DNA of 64,000 nt from Paraburkholderia elongata (GCF_013177735.1 NZ_WOEZ01000032.1:62001-126000); one strand, 5' to 3'; positions 1 to 9,204 are shown, counted from the first letter of the stretch. The notes: generated by a model from the sequence alone, not told the origin. Translations and numbers: made by a program.

Positions 1-787
1 CGCCGCTGCGGAAATTGCCGTTGTCGAACGTAAGAATGTTGCCGTTGGCGAGCGCCACGGGTGCGTGCTGGTGCGACACCACGCTCGGCGGAATGTGCAT
101 CGTGACACCGCCGGTCTTGCGCTCGACGGCGATGATGCCCGACGTGGTCCGCAGGCTCATCAGCACCTCGCCCTTCGCATTCACGCCGAGCCCGTTCACG
201 AGCGGCCAGTGATACCGGCCGAAGCCGGACGCGATCGGAAAGTCCTCGGGCTTGAGGTGCTCCCACGCCTTCCATTCCCACACCAGCTCGCCGGCGCGAT
301 TCACTTCGCGGATCACATCGGCGTACATGACTTCGTTGGGACCGTGCGCCGTGCCGCCCGGCACGCGCTCGGCAAACCCCGCTGGCACTGGTGCGCACGC
401 GGCGTAAAGCAGATTGCCGTTGGCGAGCCACTGCGCGTCATGATGATGCGCCGGATCTTCGTAATGCCAGACCACCTCGCCTTCAGGCGTGACTTCGGAG
501 AAATCGCCGCCATGCCACATCGACCACGGCGCGTAGCGGTTTTCCGATTTTGGATGGTTGCCGTTGTAGCCGAGGTTGCCGTTGGGAAGAATCACTGCGT
601 GGCGGCCGGCCCGCACCGGCATCTTCCATTCATGAACGACCGTGCCGTCGATATCGATGAGATACACGTGACCGCCCGCCGTTTGTGGCGCAATCAGCGT
701 ATACCCGCCGGCTGAAGCCTTGGGGTCGTGAGCGATGAGGCCGACGCCGCGGCGCCGTTGGGTAATTTGATCGACTGTCGTGGTCAC
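1..787 (-). CDS. Arylsulfotransferase-like beta-propeller protein (3' end off window)
   Basis: The minus strand is open from a GTG at 787 to the left edge, giving 262 residues without a stop. A GGAG Shine-Dalgarno lies just before the GTG. The protein has propeller-like blades with recurring units such as HEWKMP, VVWHYEDP, LVWEWKAW and ANGN turns, plus many His and Trp residues. This pattern is typical of the bacterial arylsulfotransferase (ASST) family, which moves sulfate between phenolic compounds. No signal peptide is visible, whereas classical ASSTs are periplasmic, so the substrate and location are uncertain. It could be another PQQ-like propeller protein. It is divergent from the LysR gene at 892, which is its likely regulator. 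Confidence 0.6.
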   Translation of the reverse strand, partial: MTTTVDQITQRRRGVGLIAHDPKASAGGYTLIAPQTAGGHVYLIDIDGTVVHEWKMPVRAGRHAVILPNGNLGYNGNHPKSENRYAPWSMWHGGDFSEVTPEGEVVWHYEDPAHHHDAQWLANGNLLYAACAPVPAGFAERVPGGTAHGPNEVMYADVIREVNRAGELVWEWKAWEHLKPEDFPIASGFGRYHWPLVNGLGVNAKGEVLMSLRTTSGIIAVERKTGGVTMHIPPSVVSHQHAPVALANGNILTFDNGNFRSG

Positions 788-864
788 GGTTCGCTCCGTT
801 AAGATGATGAAGTGAAATCTAGGCTATCCGACCCGTCAATAAAACCTGATTATTCTTTACGGCA

Positions 865-883
865 CGTATGGAAAAACTATACG
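865..883. promoter_or_regulatory. LysR-type dyad operator
   Basis: CGTAT-N9-ATACG lies in the 104-bp gap between the divergent propeller gene and the LysR gene, ending 8 bp before the LysR start. The arm length and spacing suit a LysR-type autoregulatory or activator site. This is inferred from symmetry and position only. Confidence 0.4.
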
Positions 884-891
884 GTTGATTT

Positions 892-1848
892 ATGCGTCCA
901 ATATCGCAGACATTCCGCTGTTTCGACGAAGTAGTCAGACGTGGTTCGATCCGCAAAGCGGCCGAATCGCTGCACCTGACCGCAGCCGCGGTGCATCAGC
1001 AAATCCTCAACCTGGAAGATCAGGTCGGCTCACCGCTGTTCGACCGTTTGCCGCGCGGCATGCAACTCACCACGGCTGGCGAGATCATCATTGCTGCGGT
1101 GCGGCGCGGTCAGCGCGATTTCGATAACGCGATGACTCAGGTGGAAGACTTGCGCTCGCTGCGCCGCGGGCATATCAACCTGGCGGTGTCGCCATCGTCA
1201 GCCGAGCAGTTGGTGCCCGAAGCCATTCAGGCGGCCATGAAAAGTTATCCGGGCGTGACTTACAGCGTGCGCTCAGGCAACGGCGAGAGCATCCTCAAGT
1301 GGGTGGAGACCGGTGAAGCCGACATCGGCTATGGCCTGCGCCGCAAGCCGCCGCCGGGCGTCGTGGAAGTGCGCGCCTTCACGCAGCACCTTGGGCTCGT
1401 CACGCCGCCTGGGCATCCGCTGACGAAGCTCGGCAAGCGGCCCCGGCTGCGCGACTGTCTCGACTATCCGCTCATCCTCATGACACCGGATACGGAGTTG
1501 CGGGCCATGGTGGATCAGATCGACCACCGGGAGCAGCGCAAGGCACGTCCGCTGGTGGAAACGAGTTCGGTTTCGATGGCGCGCCGGCTCGTTGCGGACG
1601 GTGTTGGTATCAGCTTCCTGATTGCGGAGAACGTGGCGGAGGACGTGACGCAGCGCAAGCTCGCGTGGACCGCGCTCGCCGATGCCGGCGCGAAGTCGTT
1701 CAGTTGTCTTTATCAACGCTCGGATCTGACCACGACCGTCGCGATGAGCATGTTCTTGCAGTTCCTCGGGCAGGCGATCGAGACGATCGAGAGCCAGTTT
1801 CACACTTCAGGGCAAGCGGGCCGCAAGCGTGGGCAACGGGTCAAGTGA
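892..1848 (+). CDS. LysR-family transcriptional regulator
   Basis: 318 residues, the usual LysR length. The N-terminal helix-turn-helix (about residues 5-62) reads FDEVVRRGSIRKAAESLHLT followed by AVHQQILNLEDQVGSPLFDR. It is followed by a periplasmic-binding-protein-like effector domain. The start at 892 places the recognition helix at the normal distance from the N-terminus. The gene is divergent from the arylsulfotransferase-like gene, so that gene is the likely target. Its 3' end overlaps the convergent TPR gene by 8 bp. The effector cannot be predicted. Confidence 0.88.
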   Translation: MRPISQTFRCFDEVVRRGSIRKAAESLHLTAAAVHQQILNLEDQVGSPLFDRLPRGMQLTTAGEIIIAAVRRGQRDFDNAMTQVEDLRSLRRGHINLAVSPSSAEQLVPEAIQAAMKSYPGVTYSVRSGNGESILKWVETGEADIGYGLRRKPPPGVVEVRAFTQHLGLVTPPGHPLTKLGKRPRLRDCLDYPLILMTPDTELRAMVDQIDHREQRKARPLVETSSVSMARRLVADGVGISFLIAENVAEDVTQRKLAWTALADAGAKSFSCLYQRSDLTTTVAMSMFLQFLGQAIETIESQFHTSGQAGRKRGQRVK

Positions 1849-4015
1849 GGAGTCCAGAGGCATTCCCGGCGGAAAATCGCTCCACACAAGCCTGCCTCAC
1901 TCTCTCGACAGTCACGGACCAGCCTTCGCCCACCGCCCGGCGGAACAGGCGCAGCGTGTGCGGATACCACGGCGAATCGCTGCGCTCGTGCATCCAGCGC
2001 CAGTCGATGTCTTTTTCCGGCAGCATCACCCAGCACGGTTTGCCCAACGACGCGGCCAGATGCGCTGTGGACGTATCCACGCAAATCACCAGATCGAGTT
2101 GCTCGATGATCGCGGCACTGTCCGCGAAATCGTTCACTGCCGAACCGAGATCGAACAGCGGCTGACCGTCGGGCGGGTTTTGCGCCTCATCCTCGCCCTG
2201 GCCTTTTTGCAGGCTCACAAAGCTCAGGCCGGGCACGCTCCACAGCGGCGCGAGCGTGGCCAGCGTGGGGATCGATCGGTTCGCATCGTTATGGTGTTTC
2301 GCATTGCCTTTCCAGACCAGCCCGACTTTGCGGCCAGGCGGCATCGTCTCGAGCATCGGCCGCCACTTTTCGACGAGCGACGGCTCGGCCGCGAGACGAA
2401 CCGCGCGCGGAATCGTGTCCACGGTCGTACGCAAGTGCAGCGGCGCGCTCAACAGACTCGTCCAGCAGTCGTACGTGGATGCGGCCACGCGGGCCAGTGC
2501 CGTGTCGTGATCGAGCACGGCGTCGACGCCGTCCACCGAAGCCATCAACCGGTGCAAGGCAGGCGCGCACGCAAAGGCGATATGCGCGGCCCCTTGCGCC
2601 TTGAGCAAGGCGAAATAGCGGCTGAATTGGACCATATCGCCGAGCCCGTCTTCCTGCCAAACCAGCAAGGATTTGCCGGAGAGCGTGTCGCCTTGCCACT
2701 GCGGACAACTCAACATGGCGCGCGTCTTGTGATGCACGAAACCCGGCTGGTCGTAGCGGCACTCGTACAGCCGCCAGCCCTCTTCGAACCGGCCCATGCC
2801 GAGCACCAGCACGGCCAGACCGAACCTCGCATCACCGTAATCGGGGCGGAGCGCGAGCGCCCGAAGGTAAGCGGCTTCGGCCTCAGGCAGCCGCTTGAGC
2901 TGCGCTAGCGCGGTCCCAAGGTTGTAGTGAGTCTCGGCCAGATCGGGACGAAGCGCGGGCGCTTGGGCGAAGGCCTCGAGGGCTTCGGGCAAACGGTCGA
3001 GCAGACGAAGCACACAACCAAGATTGTTGTGCGCGTGGACGATGTCGGGCCGGCAGCGAATCGCCTCCCGATACGCCGTTTCGGCCTCGGGCAGCCGCTC
3101 CAGGTTGGACAGCGCAAGGCCGAGGTTGTAGTGCGCCTCCGCATAGTCCGGGCGATGCGCGATGGCCTCCCGGTAGGCCGCTTCGGCCTCGGGTAGGCGC
3201 TTGAGATCCGCCAGCACCGCACCGAGGTTGAGGTGTGCCTCGGCGTAATCCGGGCGAATGGCCAGCGCGAGCCGGCAAGCCAGTTCGGCCTCGGGCAGGC
3301 GGTACGCCGCCTTCAGCACGCCCCCGAGATTATTGAGCGCCTCGGGATACTGGGGCTTGATGGTCAGCGCCTGCCGGTACGCGGTGTCCGCCTCGCCAAC
3401 ACGGCCGAGTTCCATGAGCACGTTGCCCAGGTTGTTGTGCGCCTCAGCATGCTGAGGCAGCCCTGTCAGCGCCTGACGATAGGCCACTTCCGCCTCATGC
3501 AGGCGGCGCAGTTCGTGCAGCACGATGGCCCGGTTGTAGTGCGCCTCGGCGTAATCGGGGTGGATCGCGACCGCCTGACGATACGACGCCTCCGCCTCGT
3601 CCTTGTATCCCATCCCGTAGAGCACGGTGCCGAGATTGTTGTGCGCGTCGGCCTGGCCGGGGCGCAGCGCGACCAGTTGCCGATAGACCGCCTTGGCCGC
3701 CGACAGGCGCCCGAGCGATTTGAGCAGCATGCCGAGACTGCTGTACACCTCGGCGTACCCGGGTTTTGCGCGCAGACATTGGCGCCAATGGTTTTCCGCG
3801 TCCAATAGACGGCCTAAGCCATACGAGCAGGCCCCCGCAATATTCAATGCGTCGGCCCGCGCGTCTTCCGTTAGGCCCGCGCGCGGCCCGAGGATCGGCT
3901 TCACCATCGATAAAGCCTCGGCGAATTGCCCAGCCGAGCAAAGCAACGCCGCCTGCTGATTGAGGTCGGTTATCGAGGATGCGAGCGAAGATGCGCGCGT
4001 CTGCGTGGATATCAT
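1841..4015 (-). CDS. TPR-repeat glycosyltransferase (GT9/heptosyltransferase-like)
   Basis: 724 residues from the ATG at 4015. The open frame continues upstream to 4354, but that stretch overlaps the start of the divergent DUF2946 gene and lacks repeat character, so the inner start is preferred. Residues about 20-440 are a run of roughly eleven TPR units with NNLG, AEAHYNLG and PEAEAAYR signatures. The C-terminal part (about 450-724) resembles glycosyltransferase family 9, with KVGLVWKGN, FVSLQKGQG and a DLVICVDTSTAHLAASLGKP motif typical of the nucleotide-sugar-binding domain. Such proteins usually modify cell-surface glycans or proteins. No acceptor is evident from the neighbours. The 3' end overlaps the upstream LysR gene tail to tail. 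Confidence 0.75.
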   Translation of the reverse strand: MISTQTRASSLASSITDLNQQAALLCSAGQFAEALSMVKPILGPRAGLTEDARADALNIAGACSYGLGRLLDAENHWRQCLRAKPGYAEVYSSLGMLLKSLGRLSAAKAVYRQLVALRPGQADAHNNLGTVLYGMGYKDEAEASYRQAVAIHPDYAEAHYNRAIVLHELRRLHEAEVAYRQALTGLPQHAEAHNNLGNVLMELGRVGEADTAYRQALTIKPQYPEALNNLGGVLKAAYRLPEAELACRLALAIRPDYAEAHLNLGAVLADLKRLPEAEAAYREAIAHRPDYAEAHYNLGLALSNLERLPEAETAYREAIRCRPDIVHAHNNLGCVLRLLDRLPEALEAFAQAPALRPDLAETHYNLGTALAQLKRLPEAEAAYLRALALRPDYGDARFGLAVLVLGMGRFEEGWRLYECRYDQPGFVHHKTRAMLSCPQWQGDTLSGKSLLVWQEDGLGDMVQFSRYFALLKAQGAAHIAFACAPALHRLMASVDGVDAVLDHDTALARVAASTYDCWTSLLSAPLHLRTTVDTIPRAVRLAAEPSLVEKWRPMLETMPPGRKVGLVWKGNAKHHNDANRSIPTLATLAPLWSVPGLSFVSLQKGQGEDEAQNPPDGQPLFDLGSAVNDFADSAAIIEQLDLVICVDTSTAHLAASLGKPCWVMLPEKDIDWRWMHERSDSPWYPHTLRLFRRAVGEGWSVTVERVRQACVERFSAGNASGLLT

Positions 4016-4267
4016 GAGTCGTCGTAGCTGGGGTCGGCGGCGTTCAGGCCGGGTCAATCGTGCATTTCGCGCCCTGTCCGGCGTTTCACGTATTTGCGCA
4101 TTGCACGAGAATGCCGAAGCGCCGGCCTGAAAAGCGGAACATGGTCTACGCAGCTTACGGGAAACGGCCAGGCGGTAACGCGCGGAAATGAGCGGGTTTC
4201 GGGCTTCTAATCCAGCGCTATATCCAACGCGATAAGCAGAATCACACGAGAAAAGACCGCGCGGCAG

Positions 4268-4276
4268 TGCTAGAAT
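4268..4276 (+). promoter_or_regulatory. Extended -10 promoter candidate for the copper-type operon
   Basis: TGCTAGAAT matches an extended -10 element (TGnTATAAT). It lies 25 bp before the DUF2946 ATG and would give a leader of about 19 nt. There is no good -35 hexamer at the expected distance, which is normal for extended -10 promoters. Confidence 0.4.
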
Positions 4277-4301
4277 CGCCCGCGTCTTTACGTTGACCAT
4301 C

Positions 4302-4703
4302 ATGACTCTACGCTCCCGCAACTGCATGACCGCATGGCTTGGCCTGATCGCCATGTGGCTCGTCGTGTTCGCGCCGGTCGTGAGTCAGATGCTGGTATCG
4401 AACCGCGCGCACGAGCCCTTCGCGGCGCTTTGTTCAGCGCTACAGCCGAGCAACCAGAGCCTCGCGAGCCAGTCCACGCAAGCCAGCCCCGCGCCGGTCC
4501 ATCTCAGCCACGACGACGCGTTCGGCGCATGCGGCTACTGCCATCTGCTCCAACATCACGTCGCCATGCCGAGCGTGGCGGTCGTCGAACCGCCTGCCGC
4601 CCTCGTGCTGGCCGGCACCGCGCCGCCCGCCCTCTCCACCCGCTTCACGCCGCTCGGCGCGTTCCCGTCCGGACGCCCACGCGACCCACCCGCTGTTTCC
4701 TGA
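4302..4703 (+). CDS. DUF2946 small protein, possible CruR-like copper-responsive upstream ORF
   Basis: 133 residues from the ATG at 4302; a TTG three codons upstream is the alternative start. A hydrophobic segment at about 10-31 is a signal anchor or transmembrane helix. The middle carries HLSHDD, then CGYC at 77-80 and a nearby HLLQHH, which together look like a metal site. The protein ends GRPRDPPAVS. DUF2946 proteins commonly precede TonB-dependent copper receptors. In Bordetella, a DUF2946 upstream ORF called CruR, with a CXXC motif and a C-terminal RAPP-type motif, controls the downstream receptor in response to copper. The CXXC, the Arg/Pro-rich tail and the stem-loop just after the stop fit that model. 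That it works this way here is inference. Confidence 0.75.
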   Translation: MTLRSRNCMTAWLGLIAMWLVVFAPVVSQMLVSNRAHEPFAALCSALQPSNQSLASQSTQASPAPVHLSHDDAFGACGYCHLLQHHVAMPSVAVVEPPAALVLAGTAPPALSTRFTPLGAFPSGRPRDPPAVS

Positions 4704-4717
4704 TCGCTGTTGTTCCT

Positions 4718-4758
4718 GATCGCGCATCTCGTCGCACCCGTTGAGGGGGCGCGCGATC
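4718..4758 (+). promoter_or_regulatory. Intercistronic stem-loop between DUF2946 gene and TonB receptor
   Basis: GATCGCGC (4718-4725) and GCGCGATC (4751-4758) form a perfect 8-bp stem with a 25-nt loop. The stem begins 14 nt after the DUF2946 stop codon and ends 28 nt before the receptor start. There is no U-tract, so it looks like a translational or attenuation element rather than an intrinsic terminator. Confidence 0.5.
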
Positions 4759-4786
4759 GCCTGTTCAATGCATCAAGGAAACATTC

Positions 4787-7177
4787 ATGCTCAACTTCGC
4801 TCTGCGAAGGCTGCCCTTTTGCGCCCGCCGCGGCGCTCGGCGCATTCCATCCGGCCGGCGGCCGCTGTCGTATTTTTCGGCGTATTTCCCAGCGTGTTTT
4901 CCAGCGTTAATTCTCGCGTTCGTGCCGGCATTTATCGCATCTCCAGCTCACGCGGAGAACGCGCCCGCCGACGCCACACTCCCCGCTGTCAGCATCACCG
5001 CCAATGCCGTCGCCAGCCCGCGCGCCGTCGACCCTAACCTGCCGGCCTCGGTCGAGACCGTGACTCGCGAACAGTTCGACAACTGGAACGTCGTCAACAC
5101 CGAAGACGTCTTGAAGTACATGCCGAACCTTGCCGTGCGCAAGCGCTTTATCGGCGATCTGAATTCGATCATCGCCGTACGCGGCACCAGCAACACGCAG
5201 AGCGCACGCGGCCTCGTCTACGCGGACGGCCTGCTGCTCAGCAATCTGCTCGGCAACAGTTATTCGTTTCCGCCACGCTGGTCGATGGTGTTTCCCGACG
5301 AGATCCAGCAGGTCGACGTGATCTACGGGCCGTTTTCCGCGCTCTATCCGGGCAATTCGCTGGGCGCCACGGTGCTCATCAGTACCCGCATGCCGAAGAA
5401 GTTCGAAGCCGACGCGAACGTCAAAGCCTTCACCCAGCATTTCAGCCTGTTCGGTGTGAATCAGAATTTCAACGGCAGCGAGGCGAGCGCGTCGATCGGC
5501 GACCGGATCGGGAAGTTCTCGTATCGATTGGGCGTGAATCACCTGGAGAACACGAGCCAGCCGCTGCAATTCGCCACGCTCGCCAAGTCCAGCACGCCCG
5601 CGAAAGCCGGGGACACGCCGGTTACCGGCGCGTACTTCTACAACAACCAGACTAATACGCCGACCGCAGTGCTCGGCGTGAACGGCGAAGGGATCGAACA
5701 CACGGTGCAGGACCAGTTCAAGCTGAAGATGCAGTACGACTTCACGCCGACACTGCAGGCCGCCTTCACGCTCGGCTACTGGCATCAGACCTATAACAGC
5801 GAGACGTCGAGTTTCCTGCGCGACGCGAACGGCAACCCCGTATACAGCGGCAAGGTTGCGATCGGCGGCTACGAATACACGATTCCAGCTGCCGCCCTCG
5901 CCCCGAGTCTCGGCCGCAGCGAGAACTGGCTATATGGGCTCACGCTGAAAACCCGCAACGCCACCGGCTGGAACGGCGAAGCGATCGCTTCGTACTACGA
6001 CGTCGGCAACAGCGTGGCGCGGACCGCGAATTCGGGTGCGCCGGGCAACGGTCCCGGCACGGTGATCTTTGGCGACGGCACCGGCTGGAAAACGCTCGAT
6101 CTGCGCACCACTTACACACCCGTCACGCCGCAAGCAGGGTTGACGAGTCACGCGCTGAGCTTCGGCTATCACTACGACAACTACTTCCTCGACAACCAGA
6201 GTTACAACACGCTGAACTGGCGCGACGGCGCGGCCACGTCGTTTGCCAATGCGTTCGCCGGCAAGACGCAGACTCAGGCGCTGTACGCGCAGGATGCATG
6301 GCACTTTCTGCCGCGCTGGAAATTGGTCTACGGCGTACGGTACGAAGACTGGCAAGCCTATGACGGCTCGCAGACACTGCCAGGCAAAGCGTTCGCGTAC
6401 AGCGACGCGAACCAGCATCATTTTTCGCCGAAAGCCTCGTTGTCGTTCGATGTCACCGACGATCTGACCTTGCGCGCTTCCATCGGCCGCGCCTATCGGT
6501 TTCCGACTGTGGGTGAGATGTTCCAGGGGCAAATCAACGGCTCGTCGATCATCAACAACAATCCGAACCTGAAGCCCGAAGACGATCTCTCGAGAGAGCT
6601 GACCGCCGAATGGGCGCACTGGAATGGCGTGTTCCGCTTCTCGCTGTTTCAGGACGATGTGAAGAACACGATCTTCAGCCAGACCGATACGACGGTGATT
6701 CCGAACGTGACGAACTTCCAGAACATCGGCAAGGTGCGCTCGCGTGGCGTCGAAACGAGCTACTCCGGACAGGATGTATTCGTACGCGGTCTCGATCTGC
6801 TGGCGAGCGTGGCGTACACGCAGTCGAAGATCATCGCGAATGCGCAGAATCCGGCAACAGTCGGCAAGTACTTCTATCGGATTCCGCTGTGGCGCGCCAA
6901 TCTCGCCGCGACGTATCACATCGACGAACGCGCGGCGCTCACGCTCGCCGCACGCTACTCCGGCCGCGAATACAACACGCTCACCAACACCGATACGAAT
7001 CCCGATGTATTCGGCGGCACCAGTTCGTACACGGTGGCGGACGCGAAGTTCACGTTCAAGCCGACCAAACAGAGTGAAATCGGCATCGGCGTCGACAACC
7101 TGTTCGACGCGCGCTATTTCGTCTATCACCCGTATCCGGGCCGTACGTTCTACGTCGAAGCGAAGCTGCGCATGTGA
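4787..7177 (+). CDS. TonB-dependent outer-membrane receptor (copper-type operon)
   Basis: 796 residues with a long N-terminal signal region ending near AHA at about residue 56. An AAGGA Shine-Dalgarno lies 7 nt before the ATG. A plug domain follows (ASVETVTREQFDNWNVVNTEDVLKY, then the VRGT and VDVIYGPFSALYPGNS segments). The 22-strand barrel ends with a FYVEAKLRM-type terminal strand. No TonB-dependent receptor carries its own substrate label. Context argues for copper: DUF2946 before it, and a PepSY protein with a His/Met-rich loop and a PCu(A)C-type chaperone gene after it. An iron chelate receptor is the alternative. It would be powered by TonB-ExbBD, and a separate TonB set lies at 24-25.8 kb. 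Confidence 0.88.
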   Translation: MLNFALRRLPFCARRGARRIPSGRRPLSYFSAYFPACFPALILAFVPAFIASPAHAENAPADATLPAVSITANAVASPRAVDPNLPASVETVTREQFDNWNVVNTEDVLKYMPNLAVRKRFIGDLNSIIAVRGTSNTQSARGLVYADGLLLSNLLGNSYSFPPRWSMVFPDEIQQVDVIYGPFSALYPGNSLGATVLISTRMPKKFEADANVKAFTQHFSLFGVNQNFNGSEASASIGDRIGKFSYRLGVNHLENTSQPLQFATLAKSSTPAKAGDTPVTGAYFYNNQTNTPTAVLGVNGEGIEHTVQDQFKLKMQYDFTPTLQAAFTLGYWHQTYNSETSSFLRDANGNPVYSGKVAIGGYEYTIPAAALAPSLGRSENWLYGLTLKTRNATGWNGEAIASYYDVGNSVARTANSGAPGNGPGTVIFGDGTGWKTLDLRTTYTPVTPQAGLTSHALSFGYHYDNYFLDNQSYNTLNWRDGAATSFANAFAGKTQTQALYAQDAWHFLPRWKLVYGVRYEDWQAYDGSQTLPGKAFAYSDANQHHFSPKASLSFDVTDDLTLRASIGRAYRFPTVGEMFQGQINGSSIINNNPNLKPEDDLSRELTAEWAHWNGVFRFSLFQDDVKNTIFSQTDTTVIPNVTNFQNIGKVRSRGVETSYSGQDVFVRGLDLLASVAYTQSKIIANAQNPATVGKYFYRIPLWRANLAATYHIDERAALTLAARYSGREYNTLTNTDTNPDVFGGTSSYTVADAKFTFKPTKQSEIGIGVDNLFDARYFVYHPYPGRTFYVEAKLRM

Positions 7178-7315
7178 ACACGCGATCTGCATGCGCGGTT
7201 TGCGCTCGTGTTGTAGTCGATGTGCTCGATGCCCTCGATGCACTCGCGAGTTGCAAACCAGTGCATGCATCGCTGCGCAAACCGATCGACTCACTATTTG
7301 CTTCAGGAGGATTGA

Positions 7316-8836
7316 ATGTCGACCACCACCGCTCAACGCACGACATCGGCAACGAGCGCAGCGAGCGCCGGCTACCGCACGCTCTGGCGCTGGCACTTTT
7401 ACGCGGGCCTCTTTGTGATGCCGTTTCTGGTGGTGCTTGCGATCACCGGCACGCTTTATTGCTTCCAGCCGCAAATCGAGCCGCTGCTTTACCCGCATCG
7501 CCTGATCGTCGAACCGCAAGCCACGCTCAGGTTGACTGAAGATGCATTGCTTGCCAAAGCTCGCGCGGCGATGCCGGCCAATGCGCGCGCAGTGACTGCT
7601 CCCATCGCGAGCGCACCGGAGCGCAGCACCGAGTTCATCTTTCGTCTCGCCGACGGCGAAAAGCAGAGTGTCTATTTGAACCCGTACAGCGGCGAAGTAT
7701 TGGGCACGCTGAGCGTCGAGCGCCGCTTTATGCAGGTGGACCGCATGCTTCATCGCAAGCTGCTGCTCGGCAAACCAGGCGAGTTGCTGATGGAACTGGC
7801 GGCGTGCTGGACGCTGGTGATGATCGGCACCGGCATTGCACTCTGGTGGCCGCGCGAGAAAACCACCGCACGCGCGGCGCTGGTGCCACGCTTCTCGCTA
7901 CAAGGTCGCGCGCTTTGGAAGAACCTTCACGCCGTGATGGGCATCTGGCTCGCGCTCGGCGCGCTCGCATTCGTGCTGAGCGGTCTGCCGTGGTCGGGTT
8001 CATGGGGTAAGCAGTTCAAGGCGCTCGCAACCGCCGCCAATCTTGGCGCGCCGCCGGGATCGTGGGGCGGCCTGCCGTTGCGCTCCTCGATGCCGGGCAT
8101 GCGCGCCGGTGAGCATGCGGGCACTGCGGATACACGCGCCGAAACGCAATCGGCCCACGGAGCCCACGCATCAACTCATGAACGCGACGAGCATAGCGCC
8201 CACGGAGCGAACATGGATTCGATGCCCGGCATGGTGATGGACGACCTGCCGTTGCCGCTCACGCCATGGGCCGTCGGCAACACCCCAGTGCCGCAATCCG
8301 CCGATGCGCATACGGCACAAGCGCTGCCGCTTGGACGCATCGTCGCTCTCGTCGCATCGCTCGGTGTCTCGAGCGGTTACGACATCGTGCTGCCCACCTC
8401 CGCTACGGGCGCCTACACCATCTCGTACTTCCCTGCAGACCCGAAAGACGAACGCACGCTGTATATCGACCAATACAGCGGCGCGGTGCTGAAAGACATC
8501 CGTTACGGCGACTACGGCGCGGTGTCGAAGGCCGTGTCGTACGGCATGTCGTTGCATATGGGCCGCTATTTCGGCGTCGCCAATCAGATTCTCTGCGCCG
8601 CGATTTCACTTGGACTAGCGGGGATGGCCGTGACCGGCTGCGTGATGTGGTGGAAGCGCCGCCCGCAGCGCTCGCTCGGCGCCCCCTCGCGCGAACGCGC
8701 CGCGCCGCCGATGCGTGGCTGGAAAACCGGGCTCGTTCTGCTCGGCATCGTCTTCCCATTGATGGGCGCCACGCTGCTCGCGGTGTGGCTCGCCGACCGC
8801 ACGATTTTTGGCCGCGCCACGCGGCAACCTGCTTAA
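7316..8836 (+). CDS. PepSY-associated inner-membrane protein with His/Met-rich insert
   Basis: 506 residues behind a very strong AGGAGG ribosome-binding site. It shows the PepSY_TM layout: an N-terminal helix (LWRWHFYAGLFVMPFLVVLAITG), PepSY lobes, a WTLVMIGTGIALWWPR helix, a helix near 200-225, and two C-terminal helices. Between about residues 260 and 310 is a low-complexity insert rich in His, Met, Ala and Glu, with two SMPGM units and repeated HGAH/HSAHGA, suited to binding copper. Members of this family are often reductases or transporters partnered with TonB-dependent metal receptors. The operon position supports copper handling at the inner membrane. The exact chemistry is unknown. Confidence 0.82.
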   Translation: MSTTTAQRTTSATSAASAGYRTLWRWHFYAGLFVMPFLVVLAITGTLYCFQPQIEPLLYPHRLIVEPQATLRLTEDALLAKARAAMPANARAVTAPIASAPERSTEFIFRLADGEKQSVYLNPYSGEVLGTLSVERRFMQVDRMLHRKLLLGKPGELLMELAACWTLVMIGTGIALWWPREKTTARAALVPRFSLQGRALWKNLHAVMGIWLALGALAFVLSGLPWSGSWGKQFKALATAANLGAPPGSWGGLPLRSSMPGMRAGEHAGTADTRAETQSAHGAHASTHERDEHSAHGANMDSMPGMVMDDLPLPLTPWAVGNTPVPQSADAHTAQALPLGRIVALVASLGVSSGYDIVLPTSATGAYTISYFPADPKDERTLYIDQYSGAVLKDIRYGDYGAVSKAVSYGMSLHMGRYFGVANQILCAAISLGLAGMAVTGCVMWWKRRPQRSLGAPSRERAAPPMRGWKTGLVLLGIVFPLMGATLLAVWLADRTIFGRATRQPA

Positions 8837-8889
8837 CGCTTCATACCTGCTTAAGCTTCATTTCCGCTGACAAAACCAAGGAGCACATC

Positions 8890-9123
8890 ATGAAGACACG
8901 CCGCAAACTTCTACTCGCCGCCTTGCTGCGCGGTTCATCCGTTCAGGCGTTCGCGGGCGCCGCGGCAACCGCGAGCGTATCGGATTGCTGGATCCGCGCC
9001 TTGCCGGGCGATCTGCCATCGGGCGGTTATTTCAAGGCCAGCAACACCGGCGACCAATCGATCGAGAGGTCATCGGCACAGTCGGTCGGACCGAATCGGC
9101 TACGGCCTACTTTGATGCGCTAA
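8890..9123 (+). pseudogene. Truncated PCu(A)C-type periplasmic copper chaperone gene
   Basis: The start is normal: an AAGGAG ribosome-binding site, a signal-like N-terminus (KLLLAALLRGSSVQAFAGA) and then VSDCWIRALPGDLPSGGYFKA, a clear PCu(A)C (DUF461) opening. After GYFKASNTGDQSI, near nucleotide 9060, the family sequence stops and an unrelated tail of about 20 residues leads to a stop at 9123. Family members are about 150 residues and carry the copper-binding Met/His motifs in the missing part. The gene is therefore broken, probably by the rearrangement that placed the DeoR-MFS pair next to it. Confidence 0.7.
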
Positions 9124-9175
9124 CGGTCACGCCGCGTGCCGCCGTTGCACTACTTGCTCGCTTATGATACATTGC

Positions 9176-9204
9176 GCTCGATTATGATCGTTTTGTAATC
9201 GAGC
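9176..9204. promoter_or_regulatory. Inverted-repeat operator upstream of deoR-family gene
   Basis: GCTCGATTA (9176-9184) and TAATCGAGC (9196-9204) are perfect 9-bp arms separated by 11 bp. The repeat ends 12 bp before the DeoR-family ATG. This is a strong candidate for autoregulation of the regulator-MFS pair. Confidence 0.6.

Noticed and set aside
65..715. Long plus-strand open frame at the left edge
   Set aside because: It lies opposite the propeller-protein gene, which has recognisable repeats and a ribosome-binding site; the plus-strand product is Arg/His-rich without domain features.
1829..2908. 359-codon plus-strand frame
   Set aside because: Antisense to the TPR-glycosyltransferase gene, whose repeats are clear; GC-rich DNA gives such shadows.
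4787..4910. Cobalamin riboswitch before either TonB-receptor gene
   Set aside because: No B12-box-like conserved core was visible in the 83-nt or 363-nt upstream regions.
5930..7753. 607-codon minus-strand frame
   Set aside because: Antisense to the TonB-dependent receptor and PepSY genes; no domain features.
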